DNA of 64,000 nucleotides from Chondrinema litorale (lineage in GTDB: Bacteria; Bacteroidota; Bacteroidia; Cytophagales; Flammeovirgaceae), in contig NZ_CP111053.1 in NCBI RefSeq assembly GCF_026250525.1, forward strand, positions 62,001 through 126,000, written 5' to 3'. A program made the position numbers and the translations under genes. Below, one piece after another: positions 17,399 through 26,612 of this stretch. The notes below the pieces were generated by a model. That model was not told the origin of the DNA. It worked only from the letters and a program-made list of their open reading frames with translations, and did no database searches. Every line of letters begins with the position of its first letter. The first letter of the stretch is position 1.

Positions 17399-18481
17399 AT
17401 GCAACGATTTAAATACTATCAAACCTGTTGGTTAATTATTTTATCACTCGTTTTTGTAGCCTGCGAAGATAGCGACGAGCCTAATGTAGAAGTACCAGCT
17501 AAGTATGCCAACGGTTTTTTAATTGCTAATGAAGGTCCTTTCCAAAATGGTTCAGGAACAGTAAGTTTTTACAGTTATGATTCAGCTACAGTTACCAATG
17601 ATGTATTTCAAACTGTAAACAACAGACCTTTAGGTAATGTACTTCAATCAATTTCGGTTTACAACGATGAAGTATTCATGGTGATAAACAATGCCGAAAA
17701 AGTAGAAGTAGCAGATACCGAAACTTTTGAAAGTGTAGCAACCATAGAAGGACTTGCTCAAGCAAGATATTTTCAGGCAGTTTCTGCAGATAAAGCGTAT
17801 GTTTCTGAATGGATAAATGGCTATGGAGGTCAATTATCAATAATCGACCTAAATACTTATGAAGTTTCAGATGCTATTACTACAGGCTTAGGCCCAGAAA
17901 GAATGTTACTAGACGACAACAAACTTTATGTAGTTTGTTCTGGAGGTTACTCTACAGACTCTGTTGTAACAGTAATAGACACAGATACAGACGAAATTTT
18001 AACCAGTATTGAAGTAGGGGTAAACCCATCTGGAATTGTAAAAGACGAAGATGGATTTATCTGGGTACTTTGCAAAGGAAATTACACTGCAGATTACAGC
18101 GCCTTAGAGAACTCAGGTAGTCTCTATAAAATTAATCCATCTACCAACACTGTTGAATCATCAATTAGCTTTAACAATTTCTATTCTCAACCAAGCGATT
18201 TAGTAATTGACGATGATGGAGAAACTATATACTACAGCTTTAATGGTGGTATTTACAAAATGGATACAGATGATACTGCATTGCCTTCTACATCAATAAT
18301 CACTGGTTATTTCTACGGTTTAGGTTACGACCCAGAAAGCGATTATTTAATAGCCAGCGATGCCGGAGATTACACTTCTAGTGGTAAAATAGTACGATAC
18401 GATTCCGAAGACGGAACCGTAATCGACGAGTTTACTGTTGGCGTTACTCCAAATGGAGGTTTTTACTTCCCTGCAGATTGA
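17399..18481 (+). CDS. btuG: BtuG-type surface lipoprotein (DUF5074/YncE-like beta-propeller)
   Basis: 360 residues. Lipoprotein signal ending VFVACE. The mature part is a seven-bladed-propeller type sequence with repeated blades (GFLIANEGPFQNGSGTVSFY, ITTGLGPERMLLDDNKLYVV, IEVGVNPSGIVKDEDGFIWV, FTVGVTPNGGFYFP). In Bacteroides, BtuG is a surface propeller lipoprotein that captures B12 with very high affinity and hands it to BtuB. The one-base gap to the receptor gene, the shared riboswitch and the propeller fold support the same role here. Confidence 0.85.
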   Translation: MQRFKYYQTCWLIILSLVFVACEDSDEPNVEVPAKYANGFLIANEGPFQNGSGTVSFYSYDSATVTNDVFQTVNNRPLGNVLQSISVYNDEVFMVINNAEKVEVADTETFESVATIEGLAQARYFQAVSADKAYVSEWINGYGGQLSIIDLNTYEVSDAITTGLGPERMLLDDNKLYVVCSGGYSTDSVVTVIDTDTDEILTSIEVGVNPSGIVKDEDGFIWVLCKGNYTADYSALENSGSLYKINPSTNTVESSISFNNFYSQPSDLVIDDDGETIYYSFNGGIYKMDTDDTALPSTSIITGYFYGLGYDPESDYLIASDAGDYTSSGKIVRYDSEDGTVIDEFTVGVTPNGGFYFPAD

Positions 18482-18518
18482 TTAATAGAATAAAATATTG
18501 CTAGTATTTAATTGAATT

Positions 18519-18683
18519 ATGAGTAAGTATACAGGTAAATCGTCAAATCAAGATCAAAACACAGAAGACTATTATTTTGAAAATGGTTTTCTAGTATTTA
18601 CTGAAAGTTACCATAAAAAAAGAGGCTATTGCTGTAAAAGCGGTTGCCGACATTGTCCTTATGGTTTTAGAAAAAGACGTTAA
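18519..18683 (+). CDS. DUF5522-type small cysteine-rich protein
   Basis: 54 residues. YYFENGFLVFTESYHKKRGY followed by CCKSGCRHCPYGF gives four clustered cysteines in a CCx3CxxC arrangement, the signature of the short DUF5522 family. It begins 37 bases after btuG and may be the third gene of the riboswitch operon. The cysteines suggest metal or Fe-S binding; the function is unknown. Confidence 0.8.
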   Translation: MSKYTGKSSNQDQNTEDYYFENGFLVFTESYHKKRGYCCKSGCRHCPYGFRKRR

Positions 18684-18817
18684 TGACTTCTTGATCTTAT
18701 CGAATCCATTTTACTTTGTAAACTTTCTCTTTTCTTTTTTAGAGCTACGAATTTTTCTCGTAGCTTTTTCATTTCCTCTTCTATCACTTGGCTGCGTTGT
18801 AGACTTTCAGTGTTCAT
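18680..18817 (-). CDS. Possible 45-residue charged coiled-coil peptide
   Basis: An ATG at 18817 opens a 45-residue frame (MNTESLQRSQVIEEEMKKLR and on, ending SIRSRSH) with heptad-like spacing. It overlaps the stop of the DUF5522 gene by four bases and contains the hairpin terminator of the B12 operon within it. The terminator alone can explain this sequence, so the gene is doubtful. Confidence 0.25.
   Translation of the reverse strand: MNTESLQRSQVIEEEMKKLREKFVALKKKRESLQSKMDSIRSRSH
18743..18770 (+). terminator. Terminator of the B12 uptake operon
   Basis: AGCTACGA (18743-18750) and TCGTAGCT (18758-18765) form a perfect 8-bp stem around ATTTTTC, followed by TTTTC. It is 60 bases after the DUF5522 stop codon. 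Confidence 0.8.
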
Positions 18818-19175
18818 AATGTTAAAGTTTTGTGTAATATTTATCTTAAAAACTTACATCTTACAGATTTATTCAGTCCGTTAAGAACCCTTTATTCTTA
18901 TTTACATTCAAAAACATTTGCTTATAGCTCAAAAAGCTTAATAAATAAGCATTATACCATAACATTAGCCTACAAACTACCTTTTATTGATTAAAAATAT
19001 TGAAAATTTGGCAGGTAACTTTTTATTTGATCAGTAAATTAGAATTGAAAATTATTTATAATAAACATTATAAATTACTTTAATTTTAACCAAAATAACT
19101 ATATCCACAGTTATAATTGTGTCATTTAAAACATCAAAATCGATACTAAGAAAAGCTATATAAGCAAGTGAAAGT
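18818..19175. other. AT-rich intergenic region
   Basis: About 360 very AT-rich bases upstream of the CHAD gene. No ORF, RNA gene or clear promoter pair was identified. Confidence 0.4.
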
Positions 19176-20078
19176 ATGAGTGTAAAATTCGAGAATACTA
19201 AAGACGCTAAAACTAATATATATGAAATTGCAGATGAGCTTAATCATGAAATGGTTTACAAGCTTACAGAATATGAAGACAAACATGCAGCTGTACATGA
19301 GACTAGAAAAGCAATAAAAAAACTTAGAGCATTATTAAGATTAATCAGGTATGAAGTAGGCCCGATTTGCTACTCCCAAGAAAATATTCACTATAGAGAT
19401 GTAGGGAGGGAGATGTCTGAACTCAGAGATGCCAGTGCTTTAATAGAAACTGTAGACAAATTAATAGAAACAGCAGAAGATAAATCGCTACTAGAAATAT
19501 TATTATCTGTTAAAAAATTGCTCGAAGAGAAAAGAAATGCATTAGCCAAAGCACAGACCAATCTCTCTAAAATAATTGAAACGGCAGTAATTGAGTTAAA
19601 AGCAGCTCATAAAAGAATTCATACTTGGCCAATTGAGTCTGATAAATTTCAAGATTGGGCATATGGTTTATCCAAAACATATAATAATGGTATTAAAACC
19701 ATGCAACTCGCCTTTGAAACTCAAAACTCACACAACTTTCATGAATGGAGAAAACAGGTAAAATATCTATGGAATCAACTCCTATTTTTAGAAGATACTT
19801 GGCCTGTAATGCAAGCTATTGTAACAAGTGAATTATCTAATCTTTCTAGTTTATTAGGTGATGAACATGATCTAAATGTACTTAAAGAGGCTTTTGATAA
19901 CGGCTACATTAATATGGAAATACCTGTACTTTTAGAGAAGCATATAGGCGATAAAACGGCACTATATAGAGCAGAAGCTAGCGACTTGGGTTTAAGAATT
20001 TATGCAGAAAACACTAATTCCTTTTTTAAGAAAAACAAAGTATACTGGGGTGTATACAAAGGAATTGAGCAAATTTAA
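19176..20078 (+). CDS. CHAD domain-containing protein
   Basis: 300 residues, fully helical. The N-terminal repeat has HETRKAIKKLRALLRLIRYE (about 42-61) and ELRDASALIE; the second repeat has HEWRKQVKYLWNQLLFLE (about 189-206) and LLGDEHDLNVL. These two histidine/arginine helices define the CHAD (conserved histidine alpha-helical) domain, which binds polyphosphate. No CYTH domain is attached or adjacent. It may target the protein to polyphosphate granules or storage bodies (inference from the family). Confidence 0.9.
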   Translation: MSVKFENTKDAKTNIYEIADELNHEMVYKLTEYEDKHAAVHETRKAIKKLRALLRLIRYEVGPICYSQENIHYRDVGREMSELRDASALIETVDKLIETAEDKSLLEILLSVKKLLEEKRNALAKAQTNLSKIIETAVIELKAAHKRIHTWPIESDKFQDWAYGLSKTYNNGIKTMQLAFETQNSHNFHEWRKQVKYLWNQLLFLEDTWPVMQAIVTSELSNLSSLLGDEHDLNVLKEAFDNGYINMEIPVLLEKHIGDKTALYRAEASDLGLRIYAENTNSFFKKNKVYWGVYKGIEQI

Positions 20079-20248
20079 ACAGTATAATTCTTAGATACTT
20101 TGCCCCTGAAAGCCTGTTGTGCAACTTGTTATAGGATTTTTTCTTTCTAAAGCCCATAAAAATGGCAAAAAACTTCTTTAAAACGAATTAAATCAAAAAA
20201 TTATTTATTACAATTGCCGTCTAATTAAAAATTAAATACAAATTAACC

Positions 20249-20419
20249 ATGGAGAAGTACAAGCAAATTAAAGACATTTTAGAACAAGCTGATAATGACG
20301 CAGAGAAGTTTTATAGCCAAGGCAACAAAGCTGCTGGTACAAGACTTAGAAAAGCTATGTTAGAACTTAAAAACATTGCTCAAGACGTTAGAAAAGAAGT
20401 TCTTGAAATGAAAAAATAA
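20249..20419 (+). CDS. Histone H1-like small basic protein
   Basis: 56 residues, starting MEKYKQIKDILEQADNDAEK and ending AQDVRKEVLEMKK. It matches the short Hc1/histone-H1-like family of Bacteroidota (KAAGTRLRKAMLELKNIAQ is the conserved central block). It probably binds DNA non-specifically as a nucleoid protein. The frame is confirmed by a terminator hairpin 24 bases after the stop codon. Confidence 0.85.
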   Translation: MEKYKQIKDILEQADNDAEKFYSQGNKAAGTRLRKAMLELKNIAQDVRKEVLEMKK

Positions 20420-20442
20420 GCAATTCATGCTAAAGCATAAGG

Positions 20443-20474
20443 AAAGCTTACTCTAACGAGTAAGCTTTTTTTAT
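20443..20474. terminator. Bidirectional terminator
   Basis: AAAGCTTACTC (20443-20453) pairs perfectly with GAGTAAGCTTT (20458-20468) around TAAC, with T-run to 20472. It serves the histone-like gene on the plus strand and overlaps the stop codon of the convergent histidine kinase gene. Confidence 0.88.
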
Positions 20475-22849
20475 TTTAAATTGGGTACAGTTAAAACAAA
20501 CTCGGTTCCTTCTCCTTCCTGTGAATTTACATCAATATTACCTTCCAACTTATCTACTGTTTCTTTTACAATATAGAGCCCTAAACCTGAGCCATTGTTC
20601 TTTTGAGTTGCACGATAAAACATGTCGAAGATTTTATTCAAATGTTGAGAACTAATACCAATTCCATTGTCTATAAATCTTATAACAACTTTTTTCTCTC
20701 CCTTTACAACTCTAACTTTTAAATAAGAATTTTCTCTGTAACTATTAGAATACCTTATTGCATTAGAAATTAAATTGTTAAATATCACCTTAAGCCTTCT
20801 CTTGTCCGAATAAAAGTCACTACTTCCATTTATTTCTAGAATTCGTTCAACATCATGCTCGGTGTTCATATAATTGAAATCGGCAAATATTTCCGAAATA
20901 ATTTCTTCAAAATCTATCAATTCTGAAGCAATACCCATTCTTGAGTTTCTTGAATAATCCAGAATATCTTGAATAAAACTATCGAGACGGTGTAAACTTT
21001 TTTCCTGCAAGCTCATATAGTGAGCTTTAAGACTATCGTCTTTCTCATGTTTGGCTATCTCGATTAAACCTAGTGCAGAAGTGATAGGAGCCCTTAAATC
21101 GTGCGAAACAGAGTAAACAAAATTATCTAACTCAACATTAGTTTTTTCTAATTCTATATTATGCTTTTTAATTTGTGCTTCTGCCTCTTTTTTTAGTGTA
21201 ATATCTCTTAATAAGGCTAGAACTAAGCTTTCGTCTTCAATTTTAAAAGCTGTTAGACTTATTTCGGCATAATGAATATTTTCAGGATCTCCATCATTTA
21301 TAATTGAAATTTCGAATATCTGAGGTTCTCCTTTAGAAGCCAAATGTACCTTTTCTTGCATCAACTTTCTAGATTCAAAAGAAGTGTTATTTAATGCTAT
21401 GGTAATTATGTTTTTACCAATAATTTCTTCTCTTGGCTTACCTATAATTTGCGCCGCTTTTAAATTACAATCTACAACTTGAGAATGTTTTATAATAAAA
21501 AGGCCATCATTAGAAGATTCAAAAATAATTCGATAATACTCTTCACTTTTTCTAAGTTCTTTTTCAACTTTTTTCTGTGTAGTAATATCCCTACCAATTC
21601 CAATAACACCTAAAAACTTGTTACCTAGAAACAAAGGTGATTTTATCATATCCAGAATAATCAACTTCCCATCGGGATATGTTCCAAATTCTTCAATTCT
21701 AATGATATGTTTCTTATCTCTGGCTCTATCATCCATTTTTCGGAAGAAATCGGCAGTTGCTTTCGGGAAAAAATCGTAATCGGATTTACCTAATAAATCT
21801 TCTTCGGTATAACCCATAAACTTCTCAAAAGCCTGATTGCACAACATAAATTGTCCGGCAGGATCTTTATAAAAAACTAGGTCTGGTATAGTATCAATTA
21901 AATAGCGAAGTAGTTTTCTTTCTTTTTGAAGAGTACTATAGAGCGCTTTATATTTTACTTCGCTGGCTTTAATAGATTTCTCGTAATTTAACCTTTCAAG
22001 CTCCGCTCCAGCTCTCACAGAAAATATTTGCAATATACTTTTTACAAAATCAGGGTCTTCAATTTTGTTTTTAAACATTACAACTAATAAACCTATAGGC
22101 TTCCCTAAATTATTGTGGAGTGGCACTCCTACATAGCCCTCAATTTCTAAATCCTTTAAAATTTTATCTTCGGGAAAAATATCAGCCGCGCCAGATTCAA
22201 CACAAAAAATATCGTTGCTAATTACATTCTTACACGGAGTATCGTCAGATGAATACTCAAAATTTTCTTCTAACTGAAGATATTTCGCATAAGAGATTGT
22301 TTTTATGTAGCCGTTCTTTTTATATATTTTTTGCCCTATAAAAGTATAATCACTACCAAGCGATCTCGCTATTTCAATAGTAATAGCATTAAAAAAATCG
22401 ATACCTGTTTTAGAAGAAACACCTTGCTGTAAATAACTTATTAGCTCACTTTTTTTCTGAAGGTTTTTATGCGAAATTATTTTTTCTGTTTCGTCTGTTA
22501 CAAAAGCTAAAAAGCCGAGGTATTTTCCCTCATTATCTAGAATTGCACTTGTAGTAAACCGTGTATATATACTTTTACCATCGCAATCTTTAAATACCAG
22601 ATTTAATACTTCGCTTTGTTTATTCTTACTATTTTCTAAAAGAGATTTAGCGAGTTTCGCTTCTCCCTCTTCCATAAAGTTAAATAATGATTTATTATAC
22701 AGGTGTGCTGGTTCTGAGCCTATCATACTTGCCATAAAACTATTTATGAAAGTAGTAATATATCGCTCATCGAACTGCCAAATCCCGATACTAGCATTTT
22801 CCAGTAACAATTGATACCTCATATCCTGATACTGATGATTCATCTCCAT
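20471..22849 (-). CDS. Multi-PAS/GAF sensor histidine kinase
   Basis: 792 residues, no membrane segment, so cytoplasmic. Order: PAS (about 8-120, IGIWQFDERYITTFINSFMA), GAF (about 135-285), PAS (about 310-425, DLVFYKDPAGQFMLCNQAFE), PAS (about 430-550, DGLFIIKHSQVVDCNLKAAQ), HisKA with the phospho-acceptor in VYSVSHDLRAP (near 575), and a HATPase domain with N box NNLISNAIRYS, G1 DNGIGIS and G2 GSGLGLYIV. All catalytic motifs are intact. No response regulator gene is adjacent, so the partner is elsewhere. Confidence 0.93.
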   Translation of the reverse strand: MEMNHQYQDMRYQLLLENASIGIWQFDERYITTFINSFMASMIGSEPAHLYNKSLFNFMEEGEAKLAKSLLENSKNKQSEVLNLVFKDCDGKSIYTRFTTSAILDNEGKYLGFLAFVTDETEKIISHKNLQKKSELISYLQQGVSSKTGIDFFNAITIEIARSLGSDYTFIGQKIYKKNGYIKTISYAKYLQLEENFEYSSDDTPCKNVISNDIFCVESGAADIFPEDKILKDLEIEGYVGVPLHNNLGKPIGLLVVMFKNKIEDPDFVKSILQIFSVRAGAELERLNYEKSIKASEVKYKALYSTLQKERKLLRYLIDTIPDLVFYKDPAGQFMLCNQAFEKFMGYTEEDLLGKSDYDFFPKATADFFRKMDDRARDKKHIIRIEEFGTYPDGKLIILDMIKSPLFLGNKFLGVIGIGRDITTQKKVEKELRKSEEYYRIIFESSNDGLFIIKHSQVVDCNLKAAQIIGKPREEIIGKNIITIALNNTSFESRKLMQEKVHLASKGEPQIFEISIINDGDPENIHYAEISLTAFKIEDESLVLALLRDITLKKEAEAQIKKHNIELEKTNVELDNFVYSVSHDLRAPITSALGLIEIAKHEKDDSLKAHYMSLQEKSLHRLDSFIQDILDYSRNSRMGIASELIDFEEIISEIFADFNYMNTEHDVERILEINGSSDFYSDKRRLKVIFNNLISNAIRYSNSYRENSYLKVRVVKGEKKVVIRFIDNGIGISSQHLNKIFDMFYRATQKNNGSGLGLYIVKETVDKLEGNIDVNSQEGEGTEFVLTVPNLK

Positions 22850-23549
22850 AATAATTACTTCAGAAATTTGCGTGAATAGAAGTAAAAAGCGTTTAAAAAA
22901 CTTTTAAGTCAGTGTTACAGCCCGAAATATATAAATCTTGTTTACTAGTTTAAAGAATAATGAAAAAACGATTAAATCAAAAAAAGTTATTCAGAAAGGA
23001 TAAAATAAAAAAACCCCGGTACTATTAGCACCGGGATTTGTAGTAATAATTACATCATATGCGAGAATCATGTAATTGGAAAATAATCATGAACATTTTT
23101 TAAACAGAATTTCTTCTGAAAAAGATTCTCTTATTTAGTTAATAAATTGCAATAAAACAAAACAAGAGCTGTTTTTCTACATTTTAATAGTTACAATTCT
23201 CTAAATAAGTCAATTAACACTTTTAAAAATACCATAAAAAATCACCATCAATATAGCCCTCAAAAAGGCATAATCGCATCTTCTTTTATACTCATTCAGT
23301 AATTTTTACCATTTTATCGTGTGTTTTGCCATTTATTCTAGGCATATCAGTCACTAATTTTGAAATATAAATCGATGGATAATTCACAAAGATTAAGCTT
23401 GGCTAGCTCAAATAAATAGCCAAATTTTCTATCAATTTAGGAGTGAAATACACTTTTATTCATTGTTATTTTACTTGATCTAAATTTAGAAAAGTGCTAG
23501 TTGTGCAATTATTTATGACGCTTATTTTAAACAAATAAATGGAGAAATT
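22850..23549. other. Long intergenic region with an orphan terminator
   Basis: About 700 bases between divergent genes. No convincing ORF is present in either strand. A strong minus-strand terminator lies at 23008-23037. A TAAATTTA at 23481-23488 with TTG at 23463-23465 is a weak promoter candidate for the pirin genes. Confidence 0.45.
23008..23037 (-). terminator. Minus-strand terminator without an assigned gene
   Basis: On the minus strand ATCCCGGT, a 9-base loop and ACCGGGGT form an 8-bp stem followed by a run of T. It stands about 160 bases upstream of the histidine kinase start on the same strand, and the next gene upstream runs the other way. It therefore probably ends a short non-coding transcript begun within 23040-23549. 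Confidence 0.75.
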
Positions 23550-24260
23550 ATGAAAACTATATTGCATAAAGCAGATACTAGAGGTCACGCAAATCACGGA
23601 TGGTTAGATTCTCACCATACTTTTAGTTTTGCAAATTATTATAACCCAGAAAGAGTTCACTTTGGCGTGCTACGTGTATTAAACGACGACATAGTAGAAG
23701 GTGGAAGAGGTTTTGGTACGCATCCGCATGACAATATGGAGATTATTTCAATACCACTAGAAGGTGCTTTAGAACACAAAGATAGCATGGGTAATACCTT
23801 TGTTATCAAAAAGAATGATGTTCAAATAATGAGTGCTGGCACTGGTGTTTTTCACTCAGAGTATAACAAGAGTGAAGAAAGCAATGTGAATTTTCTTCAA
23901 ATTTGGGTTTTTCCTAAAGAAAAAAATATTAAACCAAGATACGATCAAATTACAGTAGATCCTGAATTAAGGGTAAACAAATGGCAAACAGTTGTTGCTC
24001 CAGATAAAGAAGGAGCTGTATGGATTAATCAGGATGCTTATTTTAGTTTAGGTAAAATTGAGGCAGGTAATTCTCTAGACTACCAAATACAAAAAGAGGG
24101 AAATGGCGTATATATTTTTGTGTTGGATGGAAGTATTGAGGTTAATGGTAATGCCCTTGATACTAGAGATGGACTAGGTATTTGGGACGCAGAGAGTTTT
24201 AATGTAAAAGCAAGCAAAAATGTAGAAGTTTTATTAATGGATGTTCCTATGACTGTATAA
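23550..24260 (+). CDS. Pirin family protein (quercetinase-like bicupin, YhhW type)
   Basis: 236 residues. N-terminal cupin with GHANHGWLDSHHTFSF, the metal-binding HPHDNMEI (His-x-His, near residue 59) and VFHSEYN (His and Glu ligands, near 103); C-terminal degenerate cupin with GVYIFVLDG and LGIWDAE. These ligands match the Fe/Ni-binding site of YhhW/pirin proteins that have quercetin 2,3-dioxygenase activity in vitro. The stop codon overlaps the ATG of the next pirin gene (TAATG), so the two are translationally coupled. Confidence 0.92.
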   Translation: MKTILHKADTRGHANHGWLDSHHTFSFANYYNPERVHFGVLRVLNDDIVEGGRGFGTHPHDNMEIISIPLEGALEHKDSMGNTFVIKKNDVQIMSAGTGVFHSEYNKSEESNVNFLQIWVFPKEKNIKPRYDQITVDPELRVNKWQTVVAPDKEGAVWINQDAYFSLGKIEAGNSLDYQIQKEGNGVYIFVLDGSIEVNGNALDTRDGLGIWDAESFNVKASKNVEVLLMDVPMTV

Positions 24261-25138
24261 TGATGAAAAATAGAAGTGTAAAACAAATAATGTATGCACA
24301 AGAAGTTACAATGGGAGAGATGCCTGTAAGGCAGCCTTTCCCAACTCAAAGTGTAGATCAGATAAATCCTTTTTTGTTGTTACACCATCATAAAACAACA
24401 ATAGAAGGGGGTAGTCATCCAAGAAACATGGGGGTTTCTCCACATCCTCACAGAGGATTTTCACCAGTAACTTTCATAATCGAAGGTGATGTGCATCACA
24501 GAGACTCAAGAGGAAATAGTAGTGTGGTAGAAGCTGGAGGAGTACAATGGTTAAATGCCGGAATGGGTATTAACCATAGTGAAAGACCTTCAAAAAAATT
24601 GGCGGAAAATGGAGGTGTACAGGAAATTATTCAATTATGGGTAAATACTCCTCAAATTAATAAAATGGATCAGCCTCTTTATCAGGCTTTCTCTAAAGAA
24701 GCCTTGCCAATTGTTTCTGGTGAAGATGGACTCTCTGAAGTTAAAGTTGTAACAGGTGAGTTTAATAATGTTAAAGGACCTGTAATAAGTTTTTCTCCTA
24801 TGCTTATTTTGTGGGGAGAAGTAAAAAGTAATGGAAAAGTTAAGATAGATATTCCTACAGATTATAATGCATCTGTTTATTTTATAAAGGGTAAAGCACA
24901 TGTGAAAAACTTTGGTGTTATTGACGATTTAAATTTGATGTACTTTGAAAATGACGGTGATCAAATTACAATTTATGCCAAAGAAGAAAATATACAATTT
25001 TTGTTAATAGCAGGTAAACCAATTAATGAACCTGTAGTTTCTCATGGTCCATTTGTTATGAATACTCAAACAGAAATTATGACGGCAATGAGAGATTTTC
25101 AATTGGGTAAGATGGGTGTTTTAATTGAGGAATTTTAA
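24260..25138 (+). CDS. Pirin family protein
   Basis: 292 residues. It carries the classical pirin signature PHPHRGFSPVTFIIEGDVHH (about 59-78) and GINHSERPS (about 108-116), which supply three His and one Glu ligand. The C-terminal cupin ends with PFVMNTQTEIMTAMRDF, typical of the longer pirin subfamily. It overlaps the upstream pirin gene by one base; a second ATG three bases on could also be used. A bidirectional terminator follows at once. Confidence 0.93.
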   Translation: MMKNRSVKQIMYAQEVTMGEMPVRQPFPTQSVDQINPFLLLHHHKTTIEGGSHPRNMGVSPHPHRGFSPVTFIIEGDVHHRDSRGNSSVVEAGGVQWLNAGMGINHSERPSKKLAENGGVQEIIQLWVNTPQINKMDQPLYQAFSKEALPIVSGEDGLSEVKVVTGEFNNVKGPVISFSPMLILWGEVKSNGKVKIDIPTDYNASVYFIKGKAHVKNFGVIDDLNLMYFENDGDQITIYAKEENIQFLLIAGKPINEPVVSHGPFVMNTQTEIMTAMRDFQLGKMGVLIEEF

Positions 25139-25139
25139 A

Positions 25140-25170
25140 AAAAAAAGCCCGGATGATACATCCGGGTTTT
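25140..25170. terminator. Bidirectional terminator after pirin operon
   Basis: CCCGGATG (25147-25154) and CATCCGGG (25158-25165) form a perfect 8-bp stem with loop ATA, flanked by A-run on one side and TTTT on the other. It ends the pirin operon and may also stop minus-strand transcription from the genes beyond 25391. Confidence 0.88.
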
Positions 25171-25390
25171 CATCAATTATTAAAACTACAACAATCACAA
25201 TATTTTATACACTTTTTTATACGTATCAATAACAAATTATTGTTTCAAATCTGCTTAATAATTTCAAAATTCATGCTAAAAAAGGCAAAAATTTGCCACA
25301 AAACTAGGAAATCTATATTATCTCAATGTAGTCATACTGTTAATTTATTAATTATTGAAAAAATACAATCAACTTCTCGCGAACTACAGA

Positions 25391-25873
25391 TCAGATTCTA
25401 ACCTTAGATTCCCCAAATATGGTAGAGTATGTATCTGATCTTGGATGTGTATAATCTTCAATTAATACTTTTAATACTTCTGGGCTAAAATAATACTCAC
25501 CTTGCTTAGTTTTCCTAATCGCAGTTACTAATTCATCAATATCATTTTCTACAAGTACGATGGATTGGAACCCAAACTGAAGGTAATATTTTAAATTTAC
25601 CAATGTTTGACTCTCAGTTATTAAAATCATTTTAACCCAAGGGGAGAATTTTTTTAAAACATCCTGATAACTTGTGTAAAGCATTTCAGAAAACAATATC
25701 TGATCAATAATAACAATATCTGGAAAAGTAATTTTTATTTGATTTACCAAACTTCTGGTGGAGGTTTCAATTGTTATTATGTTTGGATGTTTGTCTGCGT
25801 TTATTTTTTCTTTAAGGCCATCTAAAATTAGTTGTCTTTTGCCTGCAAGAATTATATTAAATTTTCCAGCCAT
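25391..25873 (-). CDS. Degenerate receiver-domain protein (pseudo-receiver)
   Basis: 160 residues. The pattern of a NarL-type receiver is visible: strand FNIILAGKRQLILDGL, then PDIVIIDQILF, ILITES, and a C-terminal ELVTAIRKTKQGEYYFSPEV as in LuxR-class regulators. The acidic pair after strand 1 is replaced by AGK and the conserved Lys of strand 5 by Val (IVLVEND), while the phospho-acceptor Asp position is kept. There is no HTH output domain: the protein ends about 25 residues after the receiver. It probably works without normal phosphorylation. A related gene lies 11 bases upstream. Confidence 0.7.
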   Translation of the reverse strand: MAGKFNIILAGKRQLILDGLKEKINADKHPNIITIETSTRSLVNQIKITFPDIVIIDQILFSEMLYTSYQDVLKKFSPWVKMILITESQTLVNLKYYLQFGFQSIVLVENDIDELVTAIRKTKQGEYYFSPEVLKVLIEDYTHPRSDTYSTIFGESKVRI

Positions 25874-25884
25874 AATCCATTAAC

Positions 25885-26325
25885 TTAATTCAGATTAAAT
25901 CCATGAATAAAAAAATCGTAGCTAAATCCAGTATCACTAGACTTAGATGGCTTTTCAAAATTAGACATTTTCAAAATTTCCTTAATTAATTCTTTAGGAC
26001 CATTTTCCCAATAAGCGTTACTTTCAGGCTTAAAACCAGGTAAGTTACCTCTTTTTCTATCATTATTTTTATCGATCAGAAGTAACACTTTAATACCAGC
26101 TTTTATCATTTTAGGTGACTGGTTTTTCCAAACGTAAAGATCATCTAACATTTGCTGATCCAAAAGCAAAATATCTGCATTAAAAGACTTTAGGCATGTT
26201 ACCAATTGATCTAAACTATATGCTTTACCTACTACATAAAGTTGAGGTTGAGCAGACATCACGCACTCAATACTCTGAACTATCAATTTTTTATTCGATG
26301 CAAGTATGATTTTAATTGGTTTCAT
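25885..26325 (-). CDS. Degenerate receiver-domain protein, paralogue of its neighbour
   Basis: 146 residues. Begins IKIILASNKKLIVQSIECVM, the counterpart of the neighbour's first strand and helix, and has ADILLLDQQML at the phospho-acceptor position. The acidic pocket (ASN in place of xDD) and the strand-5 Lys are missing. No DNA-binding domain follows. Together with the gene 11 bases downstream it forms a tandem pair of stand-alone pseudo-receivers, probably duplicated from a LuxR-class regulator. Confidence 0.65.
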   Translation of the reverse strand: MKPIKIILASNKKLIVQSIECVMSAQPQLYVVGKAYSLDQLVTCLKSFNADILLLDQQMLDDLYVWKNQSPKMIKAGIKVLLLIDKNNDRKRGNLPGFKPESNAYWENGPKELIKEILKMSNFEKPSKSSDTGFSYDFFIHGFNLN

Positions 26326-26612
26326 AGGACTCTATAATTCTTAATCAAAATGAATAATAAATTGGATGATAGTTGATAGTTAGTTAGAATTAGATTCTTC
26401 TATCTGATTGAAAGGAGAGTGTTTGAATCGTTTAAATGTCTCGGGAAGTTAGTGCTTTTAGATCGAATTGAATATCCCTGTAAACAGGTAATTTTTATCT
26501 TCTACGCAGCGCAAATAGGATAGTATATAGGAGTTTTAAAAAAATAAATTATTACTAACTCCTAAATTTTTGATATCACTAAAGAAAAAAAAAAATAGTA
26601 GAAATGAAAGTT

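Noticed and set aside
25153..25401. 82-codon plus-strand frame after the pirin genes
   Set aside because: It starts inside the terminator hairpin, has no family-like features and low-complexity AT-driven composition.
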